This document shows, piece after piece, positions 54,823 to 63,948 of a DNA stretch of 64,000 nt. Numbering within the stretch: the stretch's first letter is position 1; each line of letters opens with the position of its first letter. The stretch is taken from NCBI RefSeq assembly GCF_003814875.1, contig NZ_RKQF01000001.1, positions 1,984,001-2,048,000 of the forward strand. Reading direction: 5' to 3'. The notes under the pieces were generated by a model that did not search any database, had not been told where the DNA came from, and worked only from the letters and a program-made list of their open reading frames with translations. The stretch is from Streptomyces sp. Ag109_O5-1 (GTDB lineage Bacteria; Actinomycetota; Actinomycetes; Streptomycetales; Streptomycetaceae). The position numbers were made by a program, and so were the translations under genes.

Positions 54823-55049
54823 AACGTCCCCCGTACCCCTGCTTCGTACACAGTCAGCGCACAAGACGACCACAAGGGGCGGGCGGTTCCGGCCGGACCT
54901 CGCCTCTCGCGCTCCCGGGGCGCCACCGCCGGCCGCCGAAAGAGCAGAGCATGTGACGGCCTCGGCGCCGTGGCCCGGCCCGCTGACGTCTTTTGCCGAA
55001 ACGGCATGGACGTTTGCTGTCGGCGACAGGGAGGTCGCAGTGTCGCGGT

Positions 55050-56126
55050 ATGAACGAGACGGAGTGGGACGAGGCAGCCGGTCGGGTGTGGGACGTCGTG
55101 GTGGTCGGGGGTGGTGTGGCGGGCCTGTCGGCCGCGCTGACGCTCGCGCGGGTCCGTCGGTCGGTTCTGGTGATCGATGCGGGTGAGCCGCGCAATGCTC
55201 CGGCCTCGGCGGCGCACGGCCTGCTGTCGAGGGACGGCATCGCGCCGCTGGAACTGCTCCGGCTGGCGCGGGAGGAGGTCTCCTCGTACGGCGGGCGGAT
55301 CGTCTCCGGTCGCGTCGAGGGGGTCCGCCGCGAGGGCGGACGTCTGGTGGTGGGCGCCGGGGACGGGAAGCGGGCGATCGCGCGGAGGGTTCTGGTGACC
55401 ACGGGGCTGGTGGATGAGCTCCCCGGCGTCCCGGGCCTTGCGCGGCGGTGGGGGCGCGACGTGCTTCACTGCCCGTACTGCCACGGCTGGGAGGTGCGCG
55501 ATACGGCGGTCGGCGTGTTGGGCACCGGCCCGGCGGCGTTCCACCAGACGCTGCTGTTCCGGCAGTTGTCGTCAGAGGTGACGTTGTTCCTGCACACCGG
55601 CGGCGAGCTGGCGCCGGAGCAATGGGAGCAGCTGGCCGCGCTCGGTGTCGGGGTGGTCGATGGCGAGGTCCGCGGCCTGGACGTCGACGGTGCGGACCGG
55701 CTGTCGGGCGTGCGTCTGGCCTCGGGGCGGTCGGTCGCGGTGGACGCGCTGGTGGTGGCGCCGCGGTTCGTGGCACGGGCCGGCTTCCTGACCGAGCTGG
55801 GTCTACCGGTGACGGAGCACCCGATGGGGCTGGGTGTGCGGCTGGTCACCGACGAGGCCGGGTTCACCGGCATCGAGGGAGTGTGGGCCGCCGGCAACGT
55901 CACGGACCTGCTGGCGGGTGTCCCGGCCGCCGCCGCATCCGGGACACAGGCTGCGGCGGCCATCAACATGGACCTGATCGGCGCCGATGCCAAGGCCGCG
56001 GTCACCGCCCGCGCCGACGGAGCGTTCAGCGGGGCGGCGGAGGCCGAGACGTCCCGGCGCGTGCTGGGCAACAGCCGTCACGGTCTCGACTCCCTGCTGC
56101 ACCCCGGGCCCGCCGCCGGCCGGTAG
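55050..56126 (+). CDS. Thioredoxin-reductase-like NAD(P)/FAD-dependent oxidoreductase
   Basis: 358 residues. FAD motif 'VVVVGGGVAGLSAAL' (about 15-29), redox dithiol 'CPYCHGW' (about 147), and C-terminal 'GVWAAGNVTDL' for FAD contact. The NAD(P) motif reads 'GVLGTGPAAF' (GxGxxA/G). It belongs to the small thioredoxin-reductase-like group of actinobacteria that often occur with MarR or sigma-factor genes; its disulfide substrate is unknown. Start ATG at 55050, by similarity. A decayed MarR gene lies convergently just downstream. Confidence 0.92.
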   Translation: MNETEWDEAAGRVWDVVVVGGGVAGLSAALTLARVRRSVLVIDAGEPRNAPASAAHGLLSRDGIAPLELLRLAREEVSSYGGRIVSGRVEGVRREGGRLVVGAGDGKRAIARRVLVTTGLVDELPGVPGLARRWGRDVLHCPYCHGWEVRDTAVGVLGTGPAAFHQTLLFRQLSSEVTLFLHTGGELAPEQWEQLAALGVGVVDGEVRGLDVDGADRLSGVRLASGRSVAVDALVVAPRFVARAGFLTELGLPVTEHPMGLGVRLVTDEAGFTGIEGVWAAGNVTDLLAGVPAAAASGTQAAAAINMDLIGADAKAAVTARADGAFSGAAEAETSRRVLGNSRHGLDSLLHPGPAAGR

Positions 56127-56246
56127 CCGGGACCGCGGACGCGCTCGCCGGCGGGGACAGGACCGGGCTCCGCCCTCCCGGCGGCGCCGCGCCCCGCCGG
56201 GCGGCGGGCCGGGCGGCACGTGCCCGGTGCAGCCCACAGCGTGCGC

Positions 56247-56462
56247 TCAGACCTTGCCCGGCGCCGATCCGGCCGCCCCGGGGACGGTCCCGCCGATGAT
56301 GCCGGCGAGGCGGTGCAACTGCGCGGCGAGCTCGTGCCGCTCCTGCGGCGCGAACTGCGACAGGGCAGCGTACTGGCGTGCGCGCAGCTCGGCCCGCATG
56401 GCGGCGAGGCGTGCTGCGCCTTCCTCGGTGAGCCGGATGAGGACCTGGCGCTCTGGGACATG
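56247..56462 (-). pseudogene. MarR-family regulator C-terminal fragment
   Basis: The minus frame reads 'ERQVLIRLTEEGAARLAAMR' then 'AELRARQYAALSQFAPQERH', '..LAAQLHRLAGIIGG' and stops. This is the wing (DxRxxxxxLTxxG) and C-terminal dimer helix of a MarR regulator. The N-terminal helices are missing; upstream sequence is the end of the Smr gene. It may have regulated the thioredoxin-reductase-like gene. Confidence 0.7.
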
Positions 56463-56492
56463 GCGATCGGACCGCGGCGCCCGGCGGACGGC

Positions 56493-56747
56493 TCAGGGGC
56501 GTGGCGCGAAGTGGACCAGGATCCGGCCGGTGTTGACCGTGTCGATCTCCACGCGGTCGTACAGCTTCCGGATGTGCTTCTGGCCGAGGAACGCGAGGAC
56601 GCGCCCCTTGAGCTGCCCGGTGCCCTTTCCGTGGATGATCTGCACGACGGGCTCCCCCGTGCGTTTCGCCTGGAAGACGATCTGCCGCAACGCGAGTTCG
56701 ATGTCGCGGTTGTTCCGGAAGATCGGGTGCAAATCCAATGTCAGCAA
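56493..56747 (-). CDS. Smr-domain protein
   Basis: 84 residues, a stand-alone Smr domain as found at the end of MutS2. 'LDLHPIF' opens the domain and 'QIIHGKGTGQLKGRVLAFLG' contains the conserved HGxGxGxLR-like nuclease motif. Smr domains nick DNA or cleave mRNA on stalled ribosomes. Start TTG at 56747 with GGGAGG 7 bases upstream. It is shorter than most bacterial Smr proteins and stands alone. Confidence 0.9.
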   Translation of the reverse strand: MLTLDLHPIFRNNRDIELALRQIVFQAKRTGEPVVQIIHGKGTGQLKGRVLAFLGQKHIRKLYDRVEIDTVNTGRILVHFAPRP

Positions 56748-57023
56748 GGTGCTTCCTCCCGCTGCCGCCGCCTGTGACGACCCGGTCCGAGTGTGCCATG
56801 CGACACCCCGTCGGGACCCCTCCCCGGGCGGGTCGAGCTGCGGCCGACCGCGATGCGGCCGGGCGGCGTGGACGGGGCCGGCATACCACCCATCCCCAGG
56901 CTCGATGACTGAGGACCTTGTACGTCGTTTCGGGCACTTCTTACGCTGCCGTGCAATTTAGTCGGGCCGTTTCGCTCCGTGACCCGGCGCCGACTCGCAC
57001 AGGCTCAAAGGAGAGTCCCCACG

Positions 57024-58280
57024 ATGACCGCAAGACCAGCGACCGCGGCCACCGCCACGACGCACCGCAACCGCACCGTCCGGATCTCGGGCGCTCTCTG
57101 TGCCGCGGCCCTGCTCACCCTCACCGCGGCGGGCTGCAGCAAGAAGAGCTCCGACAGCACGAGCGCCGGCTCCGACTCGTCCTCCTCGTCCTGCGGCACC
57201 GTCCCGGCGGCGAAGTACAACGACACGGCCGGCCTGATCAAGGCCCTGGGCTCGGATTACACCGCGGCGTACAGCGGCTACTCCGGCACCGTGCGGAAGA
57301 GCGCGTGGGCGAACTGGGAGGGCAAGAAGTCCGGGACGATCACCGTCGGCATCTCCGAGTCCCAGCTGGTGAACCCCTACCAGACGCTGATCAACACCGC
57401 GCTGCAGAAGTACCTCAAGGCGCAGGGCTACAAGGTCATCGACCTGGTGTCCACCAACGAGGTCACCAACCAGATCTCGCAGTTCAACCAGTTGATCACC
57501 GACAAGGTCGATCTGATCATCTACCAGCCGCTGGCCGCGGGCTTCGAGTCGGTCGTCGACAAGGCCGCCAAGGCCGGCATCCCGTCCATCTCGGTGCTGA
57601 ACAACGTGGCCGACGCCAACACCGTCAACGTCGTGCCGAACGCCTTCGCGGCGGGCGAGGCGCAGGCCGCCGCCCTGGCGAAGTCGATGGGCGGCAAGGG
57701 CACGATCCTCGGCGTGCACGGGATCAAGGGCGTGCCGATCGACACGGACACCTTCAAGGGTGCCAAGGCCGCGCTGGCGGAGTGCTCCGGCATGACACTG
57801 GACGACTCGATCTACACCGACTTCTCCCCCACCACCGCGCAGACCAAGGTCCAGCAGTACCTGGCGGCGAACCCGACCAAGACCATCGGCGGCGTCCTGG
57901 AGGGCGGCCCGATGACCACGGGCATCATCTCGGCCTTCCAGAAGTCCAACGTCACCGTGGCGCCGGTCGCCGACAACGGCCTGACCAAGGGCGGAGTGGC
58001 GTACTGGGCGGCCAACCAGAGCAGCTACAAGGGCGTCGGCCTGTACAACCCGGCCGACGGACTGGCCCAGGCCGTCACCCAGGTGGCCAAGCACATGCTC
58101 GACGGTGACGGGGTCAAGGCCTCGGACATCGTCATCAATCCGCCGCTCGTCACGAGCGACAACCTGTCGAAGTTCTCCAAGTCGAGTTTCAAGACCGGTG
58201 ACGCCTCCACCATCACGGTGGGCGATGTCGGCCAGACATTCGCGGAGACGAGCTACATCGACGGCTTCTTCGGCTCGTAG
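57024..58280 (+). CDS. CUT2 sugar ABC importer binding lipoprotein
   Basis: 418 residues. Lipoprotein signal 'LCAAALLTLTAAGC' (Cys about 36). The periplasmic-binding type 1 fold starts at about 105 ('TITVGISESQLVNPYQTLIN') and includes 'VDLIIYQPLAAGFESVVDKA' and 'GGVLEGGPMTTG'. It has an additional ~65-residue segment before the fold ('SCGTVPAAKYNDTAGLIK..'), longer than YtfQ- or RbsB-type proteins (about 300). Start ATG at 57024 after AAAGGAG. First of a four-gene operon. Confidence 0.93.
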   Translation: MTARPATAATATTHRNRTVRISGALCAAALLTLTAAGCSKKSSDSTSAGSDSSSSSCGTVPAAKYNDTAGLIKALGSDYTAAYSGYSGTVRKSAWANWEGKKSGTITVGISESQLVNPYQTLINTALQKYLKAQGYKVIDLVSTNEVTNQISQFNQLITDKVDLIIYQPLAAGFESVVDKAAKAGIPSISVLNNVADANTVNVVPNAFAAGEAQAAALAKSMGGKGTILGVHGIKGVPIDTDTFKGAKAALAECSGMTLDDSIYTDFSPTTAQTKVQQYLAANPTKTIGGVLEGGPMTTGIISAFQKSNVTVAPVADNGLTKGGVAYWAANQSSYKGVGLYNPADGLAQAVTQVAKHMLDGDGVKASDIVINPPLVTSDNLSKFSKSSFKTGDASTITVGDVGQTFAETSYIDGFFGS

Positions 58281-58292
58281 GGAGCAAGTACG

Positions 58293-59864
58293 TTGAGCGA
58301 GCAGAGCCAGGTGGCCCTCGAAGTCACCGGTCTCGCCAAGTCGTTCGGGGCGACCAGGGCCTTGCGGTCCTGTTCGCTCCGGCTTCTGGCAGGCGAGGTC
58401 CATGCCCTGATGGGCGAGAACGGGTCCGGCAAGAGCACCCTGGTCAAGATACTCACCGGGGTGCACGCCCCGGACTCCGGCGGCTACCGGGTCGGCGGCC
58501 GTGCGGTCCGTCTCGGCGGCCCCGCGGCGGCGATCGCGGCCGGTGTGATGGCCGTCTACCAGGAGGTTCTGGTTGTCGGCCCCCGTTCGGTGCTGGAGAA
58601 CGTCTGGCTCGGTGCCGACGGGGTCTTCCGGCGGAAGATCTCCGAGGCGGACAAGCGGGAGAGGGCCGCCGCCGTGCTGGGCGAACTGCTCGGCGAGGCA
58701 CCCGACCTGGACACCCCGGTCGAACAGCTCTCGCTGAGCGACCGGCAGGCCTGCGGCATCGCCCGCGCGCTGGTCCGCGAACCCCGGGTGCTGATCCTGG
58801 ACGAGGCCACCAGCGCGCTCGACGTGGCCACCCGGGACCGGCTCTTCGAGGCCATCGCCCGGCACAAGGCGGCCGGTATGGCCGTGCTGTTCGTCTCCCA
58901 CCGCATGGACGAGGTCGACGCGATCTCCGACCGGGTGTCCGTCCTGCGCTCGGGCGAGTCGGTGGCCACCCTGGAGGCCGAGGACGCCACCACGGCCGAG
59001 CTGGTGCGCCTGATGACCGGCGCCGAACACCTCACCGACATCCCCGAGGGCGGCGCGATGGCGCACCGCACCGGCCCCGCCGCCGACGCGCCGGTACTGC
59101 TGCGGGTACGCGGGCTGCGGCTGCGGCCGGACGCCGACCCGGTCGACTTCGAGCTGCGGGCCGGGGAGATGGTCGGCCTGGCCGGCCTCGAGGGCCACGG
59201 CCAGGACGCCTTCATCAAGGCGCTGTGGCACGGCCCCGCGGGCGAGGGGTCCGTCACGCGCGTGGAGGTGGGCGGCGAGAGCGAGATCCGCTCGGAGCAG
59301 CGGGCGGCGGCGGCCGGCATCGGTTACGTACCACGCGACCGGCGCGGCGAGGCCCTGTTCGGGACGCTCTCCATCCGGGAGAACTTCTCGGCCGCGACCC
59401 AGGACAAGGACACCCGCTTCGGGCTGCTGTCGCGGGCGTCCGCGCTGGGCCGCTTCGCGGAGTACCGGTCCGGCCTCAAGGTCCGGATGGGCCGCGAGTC
59501 CGATCCCATCACCACCCTGTCCGGCGGCAACCAGCAGAAGGTCGTCATCGCCCGCTGGCTCGCCCGCCGCCCGGACGTGCTCCTGCTCAACGACCCCACC
59601 CGGGGCGTGGACATCGGCGCCAAGCGCGACATCTACGCCCTTCTCGACGAGCTGACCGCGCGCGGTGTCGCGGTCGTCATGCTCTCCACGGAGGTCGACG
59701 AGCACATCGAGCTCATGGACCGCGTCCTCGTCTTCCGCGAGGGCTCGCACTCCACGACCCTCGACCGCCGGTCCCTGACCCGTCAGTCCCTGGTCGCCGC
59801 GTTCTTCGGCCGCACGGTCACCTCATCGGTCGCCGGCTCCGCCTCCCCGGATGGTGACTCATGA
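58293..59864 (+). CDS. CUT2 sugar ABC importer ATPase (two nucleotide-binding domains)
   Basis: 523 residues. The first ATPase domain has Walker A 'GENGSGKST' (41-49), signature 'LSLSDRQ' and Walker B 'VLILDEATSAL'. The second has no Walker A ('GLAGLEGHGQD') but a good signature 'LSGGNQQKV' and 'VLLLNDPTRGVD', the usual asymmetric pattern of RbsA/YtfR-type proteins. Start TTG at 58293, 9 bases after GGGAG and 12 bases beyond the binding-protein stop. It overlaps the next gene by four bases (ATGA). Confidence 0.95.
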   Translation: MSEQSQVALEVTGLAKSFGATRALRSCSLRLLAGEVHALMGENGSGKSTLVKILTGVHAPDSGGYRVGGRAVRLGGPAAAIAAGVMAVYQEVLVVGPRSVLENVWLGADGVFRRKISEADKRERAAAVLGELLGEAPDLDTPVEQLSLSDRQACGIARALVREPRVLILDEATSALDVATRDRLFEAIARHKAAGMAVLFVSHRMDEVDAISDRVSVLRSGESVATLEAEDATTAELVRLMTGAEHLTDIPEGGAMAHRTGPAADAPVLLRVRGLRLRPDADPVDFELRAGEMVGLAGLEGHGQDAFIKALWHGPAGEGSVTRVEVGGESEIRSEQRAAAAGIGYVPRDRRGEALFGTLSIRENFSAATQDKDTRFGLLSRASALGRFAEYRSGLKVRMGRESDPITTLSGGNQQKVVIARWLARRPDVLLLNDPTRGVDIGAKRDIYALLDELTARGVAVVMLSTEVDEHIELMDRVLVFREGSHSTTLDRRSLTRQSLVAAFFGRTVTSSVAGSASPDGDS

Positions 59865-60835
59865 ATGCCCTCGATTTCCTGCGGGGCCTGCTCGGCAAGC
59901 GCCCGTACGCGTTCGCCGGGCTGCTCGCACTGCTCCTGCTGGTGGTCAACACCGCCCTCCAGCCGGCGTTCCTGGCCTTCGGCAACTGGGCGGCGGTGCT
60001 CGCGTCCTTCGCCCCGCTGGCCGTCGCCGCGATGGCCAGCACCCCGGCGATCCTCTCGGGCGGCGGCGGCATCGACATCTCGATCGGCCCGCTGCTGACC
60101 CTGATCGACATCGTCATCGTGGCCAACCTGCTCCCGAACGGCCTCACTTCGCCCTTCGTGGTGATCCCCGTCTGCCTGGCGATCGGCGCCGCGATCGGCG
60201 CGGTCAACGGCGCCCTCGTGGCCGTACTGCGCTTCCAGCCGGTCGTGGCCACGCTCTGCGCCAACATCGTCATCGGCGGTCTGGCCACCCAGGTGCAGGG
60301 CGACACCGTCCCCTCCGGCAGCACCTCGTGGACCAAGGACCTGGCCGGCTCCTTCGGCCCGGTCCCCGGCGCCCTGCTGACCATCGGCGCCCCGCTGCTG
60401 ATCTGGTGGGCCCTGTCCCGGACGCCGTTCGTCAAGGCGCTGTACGCGGTCGGCGGCGACGACGCCACCGCCTTCTCCGCCGGAGTGAACGTGCCGAAGG
60501 TCCGGATCGCCGCGTACTCCCTCGGCGGGCTCTACGCGGGCATCGCCGGCATCGCCCTGATGTCCCTCATCAGCGAGGGCGCGGCCAGCATGTCCGCGCA
60601 GTACACCCTGCTCGCCATCGCCGCGGTGGCCCTGGGCGGCACCTCGCTGGCCGGCGGCCGGGGCTCCCTGCTCGGCTCGCTGCTCGGCGCGGCCGGCATC
60701 TACCTGATCAACAACCTGCTCAACGTGGTGAGGGTGTCCACCCTGTGGTCCACCGCGATCTACGGCGCGATGCTGCTCTTCGCCGTGGTCGTGGGCGCCG
60801 TGTTGACCAACGCCCGCAGGAGGGCCGTCGCATGA
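59861..60835 (+). CDS. CUT2 sugar ABC importer permease 1 (YtfT-like)
   Basis: 324 residues, about ten helices. 'ILSGGGGIDISIGPLLTLID' is the conserved N-terminal motif of RbsC-type permeases, and 'AVGGDDATAFSAGVNVPKVR' is the cytoplasmic ATPase-contact loop. It overlaps the ATPase gene upstream and the second permease downstream by four bases each, so the operon is fully coupled. Two different permeases after one ATPase mirror ytfQRT-yjfF of E. coli (furanose sugar import). Confidence 0.95.
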   Translation: MNALDFLRGLLGKRPYAFAGLLALLLLVVNTALQPAFLAFGNWAAVLASFAPLAVAAMASTPAILSGGGGIDISIGPLLTLIDIVIVANLLPNGLTSPFVVIPVCLAIGAAIGAVNGALVAVLRFQPVVATLCANIVIGGLATQVQGDTVPSGSTSWTKDLAGSFGPVPGALLTIGAPLLIWWALSRTPFVKALYAVGGDDATAFSAGVNVPKVRIAAYSLGGLYAGIAGIALMSLISEGAASMSAQYTLLAIAAVALGGTSLAGGRGSLLGSLLGAAGIYLINNLLNVVRVSTLWSTAIYGAMLLFAVVVGAVLTNARRRAVA

Positions 60836-61851
60836 CCACAGAGAGCGCGGTCGCGGACCCGACGACGGGAGGGGGCGGGGTTCCCCTGCTCCACACGCTC
60901 AACGAGTGGCAGCGCCGGGTCCCGCTGCTCCAACTGCTCGCGCTCGCCGCGCTGTACATCTACGGCCTGAGCACCATCGAGGGCTTCGGCTCGCAGCGGG
61001 TGCTCTACGCGATCCTCGTCAACGCCTCGCTGCTGGGGCTGGCGGGCGCCGGGCAGACCATCGTCGTCCTGGTGGGCGGGATCGACTTCTCCATCGCGGC
61101 GTTCATCTCGGCCGGCAATGTCATCATCGCCGAACTGTGCGGCACCGACCACTGGTCCACCGGGGCCGCGGTGGCGGTCGCGCTGGCCGTCGGCGTGGTG
61201 GGCGGACTCGTCAACGGAGTGCTGTCGTACCGCTTCAAGGTCGAGCCGCTCATCGTGACGCTGGGCGTCAGCGCGCTGCTGTCCGGTCTGGTGCTGAAGT
61301 GGATCAACGGCTCCGCCACCGGCGTCGCCCCGGCGTGGCTGGGCAAGCTGACCGCCGCCAACGGCACCACCTTCGGCATCGGCATCCCGCCGGTGGTCGT
61401 GATCTGGGCGGTGGTGGCGATCGTCATCGGCCTGGTGCTCACCCGCACCCGTGCCGGCCGGAACCTCTACCTGACCGGCGTCAACCAGCCGGCCGCCCGG
61501 CTCGCCCTGGTGCGGGTCAACCGCACCTGGATCTACGCGTACATCGCCAGCGCGGTGCTCGCCACCTGCGTGGGCATCCTGCTGGCGGGCTACTCGGGCT
61601 CGGGCAACGTCACGATCGGCGACCCCTATCTCTTCCAGTCCCTGGCGGCGGTCATCGTCGGCGGCACCATGTTCGGCGGGCGCGGCGACTACTGGCGTAC
61701 GGTGCTCGGCGCGCTGGTGCTGTCGGTGGTCGCCCTGCTGCTCAGCGCCAACCAACTGTCGTCGGCCGCACAGGACATGATCACCGGCGGGCTGATCCTG
61801 GTCGTCGTCGGGCTCTACGGCCGGGAAAGGCGGCTGCGCGACCGCATCTGA
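60832..61851 (+). CDS. CUT2 sugar ABC importer permease 2 (YjfF-like)
   Basis: 339 residues, about ten helices after a 30-residue cytoplasmic tail. '[20 protein letters not shown]' is the RbsC-type motif and '[17 protein letters not shown]' the contact loop. Start ATG at 60832 overlaps the previous stop (ATGA). It forms a heterodimeric channel with permease 1. The sugar cannot be read from the sequence. Confidence 0.95.
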   Translation: MTTESAVADPTTGGGGVPLLHTLNEWQRRVPLLQLLALAALYIYGLSTIEGFGSQRVLYAILVNASLLGLAGAGQTIVVLVGGIDFSIAAFISAGNVIIAELCGTDHWSTGAAVAVALAVGVVGGLVNGVLSYRFKVEPLIVTLGVSALLSGLVLKWINGSATGVAPAWLGKLTAANGTTFGIGIPPVVVIWAVVAIVIGLVLTRTRAGRNLYLTGVNQPAARLALVRVNRTWIYAYIASAVLATCVGILLAGYSGSGNVTIGDPYLFQSLAAVIVGGTMFGGRGDYWRTVLGALVLSVVALLLSANQLSSAAQDMITGGLILVVVGLYGRERRLRDRI

Positions 61852-61916
61852 ACCGCCCGGGGAGCCGGCCGACGGTGTGCGCCAGCCACCCACCGCTCCG
61901 GCTCCCACCGCACTCC

Positions 61917-61978
61917 CGGTACGACCTGCGCCGTGTCGTACCGAGTGGGGAACCCGGGATCAGCACGGGTGCGTCGGC
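61917..61978 (-). pseudogene. pcaD-like fragment, copy C (partial)
   Basis: The minus frame reads 'ADAPVLIPGSPLGTT' then 'RRRSY', aligning with 'EDAPVLILGPSLGTTWHMS' of copies A and B. DNA similarity is about 75 percent over 60 bases, with changes mostly at third codon positions, and runs past the point where A and B stop. The first 18 codons are not recognisable. It lies directly beyond the stop of the 61979 gene. Confidence 0.5.
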
Positions 61979-62617
61979 TCAGGCGGGCGGCGTGGGCCGG
62001 TCCAGAGCCTCGCGCCCGGCGCGGATGAAGAGCCGAAGCACGCGCTGTGCATCGTCGAAGCACGCCGTGATCTGCTCGTCCATGTCCAGGACATCAGCCT
62101 CGCTCAGCGACCCCGCCACCGCCCTCGCCTCGTGCTCCTCCGCGCAGCTCAGCAGGGAGCGGAGGCTGGACATGCAGTCGCCCACCCGCGCGGCCACCTC
62201 CTCGGGGCCCTGCAACTCGACCGCGTAGGACGTCTGCAGAGCATCCCTGTACGCGATTCTGCCGCGCAACCGGATCTCCTCCCGTTGCGCGGCCTCCGGA
62301 GCACCGGGCAGAGAGCATCTGTGATAGTCGAGAGCCGCGATCCGGGCCGTCTGGGACTTCTCGGTGAACTCCTCGTAGATCGCCTTCCGATGCTCTCGAC
62401 GCCACCGATGGTGCTCCAGGCGGAGATCGAGTTCCTGAAGCACTTCCCGCCGCCGTGACTCGCGTTCCTCCTGTTGTTCCAGAGCATGTTGCCTGGCACG
62501 CTCCGACCGCAGAGCGAGGAAACCCGTCAGGCCGCTGCCGATCAGGGTTCCGATAATTCCCATGAACGAGAGGAGCAGAGAACCGGCCACACCTACTGTC
62601 TGTGCAGCCCGGTACAC
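61979..62617 (-). CDS. Membrane-anchored coiled-coil protein of unknown function
   Basis: 212 residues. One N-terminal membrane segment ('GVAGSLLLSFMGIIGTLIGS') precedes a long charged helical region with coiled-coil character (about 35-75, 'RARQHALEQQEERESRRREV'), then an Ala-rich helical C-terminus. I do not recognise a family; such small anchored proteins are common and unassigned in Streptomyces. The start is uncertain: GTG at 62617 includes the whole membrane segment, ATG at 62563 would cut it. Confidence 0.75.
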   Translation of the reverse strand: MYRAAQTVGVAGSLLLSFMGIIGTLIGSGLTGFLALRSERARQHALEQQEERESRRREVLQELDLRLEHHRWRREHRKAIYEEFTEKSQTARIAALDYHRCSLPGAPEAAQREEIRLRGRIAYRDALQTSYAVELQGPEEVAARVGDCMSSLRSLLSCAEEHEARAVAGSLSEADVLDMDEQITACFDDAQRVLRLFIRAGREALDRPTPPA

Positions 62618-62685
62618 GATTACGCGTCCGTTCCCTTCCGACCATCGAGACCGCAGGGTCGAGCGTGACTGCGGCGGAAACTCGC

Positions 62686-63948
62686 TCAGGGCTGAAGGTC
62701 GTCCGCCGTGCCCAGGCCCGTAAGCGCGCCCACCGGGTCCAGGTCCGGGGTGCCTCTGGGCCACCAGTCGTCGTGGCCCGGTTCGGACTCGTAGGCGTAC
62801 CAGAGGCCGTCGCGGCCGAGGCGGAGCTGGACATGGCCGGCCGGGTGGGTGAGGTGGTTGCGCCAGGGGCGGAACGCCGGGAGATCGGCGGCGAGGAGCA
62901 ACGGTCGCGCTCGGTCGAAGCGGCCGGCCGGTGGATCCCACGGCTCTTCGAGTACGTCGAGCCCCTCGATCCCGCCCTGGCGCCAGGCGGCGACCGCGCG
63001 CGCCAGGTCGCCCGGGGTACGGCCGACGGCGTCGGCGAGGGTCGCGTAGAGGGCACGGGTGGACGCGGTGAGGCCGGAGCCGGGGCGGGCCGCGGCCAGC
63101 CGCACCGCGTCCTGCCAGAGGGTCAGCTCGCCGACCGGGTCGCATCCGGTGGCGAGCAGGGCGTGGGCGCGGGCGGCGGCGTCGGTGGCGAGCTGGTCCA
63201 GCGCGAAGGGGTCGGGTCCGCCGGGCACCGCCGGATAGACCGGGGGCTGCTCGGGGTGCGCCGGGACCGGCAACGGGGGCGGCAGCGGCGGGAGTTGCCG
63301 CGGGACGAGGGCCTCGGTGGCCCGGATGCCGGGCAGCGACGTCGGCTGCCGCTCCCGGGCCGCGCGGGCGGCGTTCCGGCGGGACAGCGCGTCGAGCACC
63401 TCGCGCTCCCCGCGGCCGCGCAGCAGAAGCAGCACGAACGGGTCGGCGTCCAGCAGCCGCGCGGTCTGGTAGCAGAGTGCGGCCGCGTGCTTGCAGGGGT
63501 GGCCGAAGTCCGGGCAGCTGCAACGGGGTTCGAGCTCTCCCGGCCCGGGCAGCAACGGAACCCCGCTGTCCGCGAGTGTCTGCGGCAACTCCTTGTCGAG
63601 CAGGGCGGCGATGTCCCCGGGCCGGTCGGCGGCGGCCTCCAGGAACCGCTCCCACTCGTCCTCGCCGAAGGTACGCAACCGCAGCTGTACGCGGTACGGC
63701 CGGGGCCGGCTCCCCTGCACATAGGCGAGGACCAGTCCGGGGGTCACGGTGATGGCGTCCACCTGCCCCTGCTCCGCGTAACTCCGCCCCCGGGCCAGCC
63801 GCTTGACGTCCAACGCGCCCTCTTCGAGCGCCCGGACCCAGGCGTTGCCCCACCAGGTCTCGGCGAACTCGGGGCCGACGGCGGAGGACCGGGCCGGGAG
63901 GGAGGGGAAGGTACGGCGGAGTTCGGTGTCGCGGTGAGGGGTCGCCAT
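62686..63948 (-). CDS. SWIM zinc-finger protein
   Basis: 420 residues. The SWIM motif CxC-x(n)-CxH is seen as 'CSCPDFGHPCKH' near residue 143; the N-terminus 'FAETWWGNAWVRALE' with 'RLARGRSYAEQGQV' is typical of actinobacterial SWIM proteins encoded next to an SNF2 helicase. It probably binds nucleic acid or protein as partner of such a helicase, whose gene would lie just beyond the right edge. Start ATG at 63948, by similarity; only 52 bases of upstream sequence are in the window. Confidence 0.9.
   Translation of the reverse strand: MATPHRDTELRRTFPSLPARSSAVGPEFAETWWGNAWVRALEEGALDVKRLARGRSYAEQGQVDAITVTPGLVLAYVQGSRPRPYRVQLRLRTFGEDEWERFLEAAADRPGDIAALLDKELPQTLADSGVPLLPGPGELEPRCSCPDFGHPCKHAAALCYQTARLLDADPFVLLLLRGRGEREVLDALSRRNAARAARERQPTSLPGIRATEALVPRQLPPLPPPLPVPAHPEQPPVYPAVPGGPDPFALDQLATDAAARAHALLATGCDPVGELTLWQDAVRLAAARPGSGLTASTRALYATLADAVGRTPGDLARAVAAWRQGGIEGLDVLEEPWDPPAGRFDRARPLLLAADLPAFRPWRNHLTHPAGHVQLRLGRDGLWYAYESEPGHDDWWPRGTPDLDPVGALTGLGTADDLQP

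Noticed and set aside
56958..59750. 930-codon open frame opposite the CUT2 operon
   Set aside because: Antisense shadow typical of high-GC genes; no motif, while the plus strand encodes clear transporter proteins.
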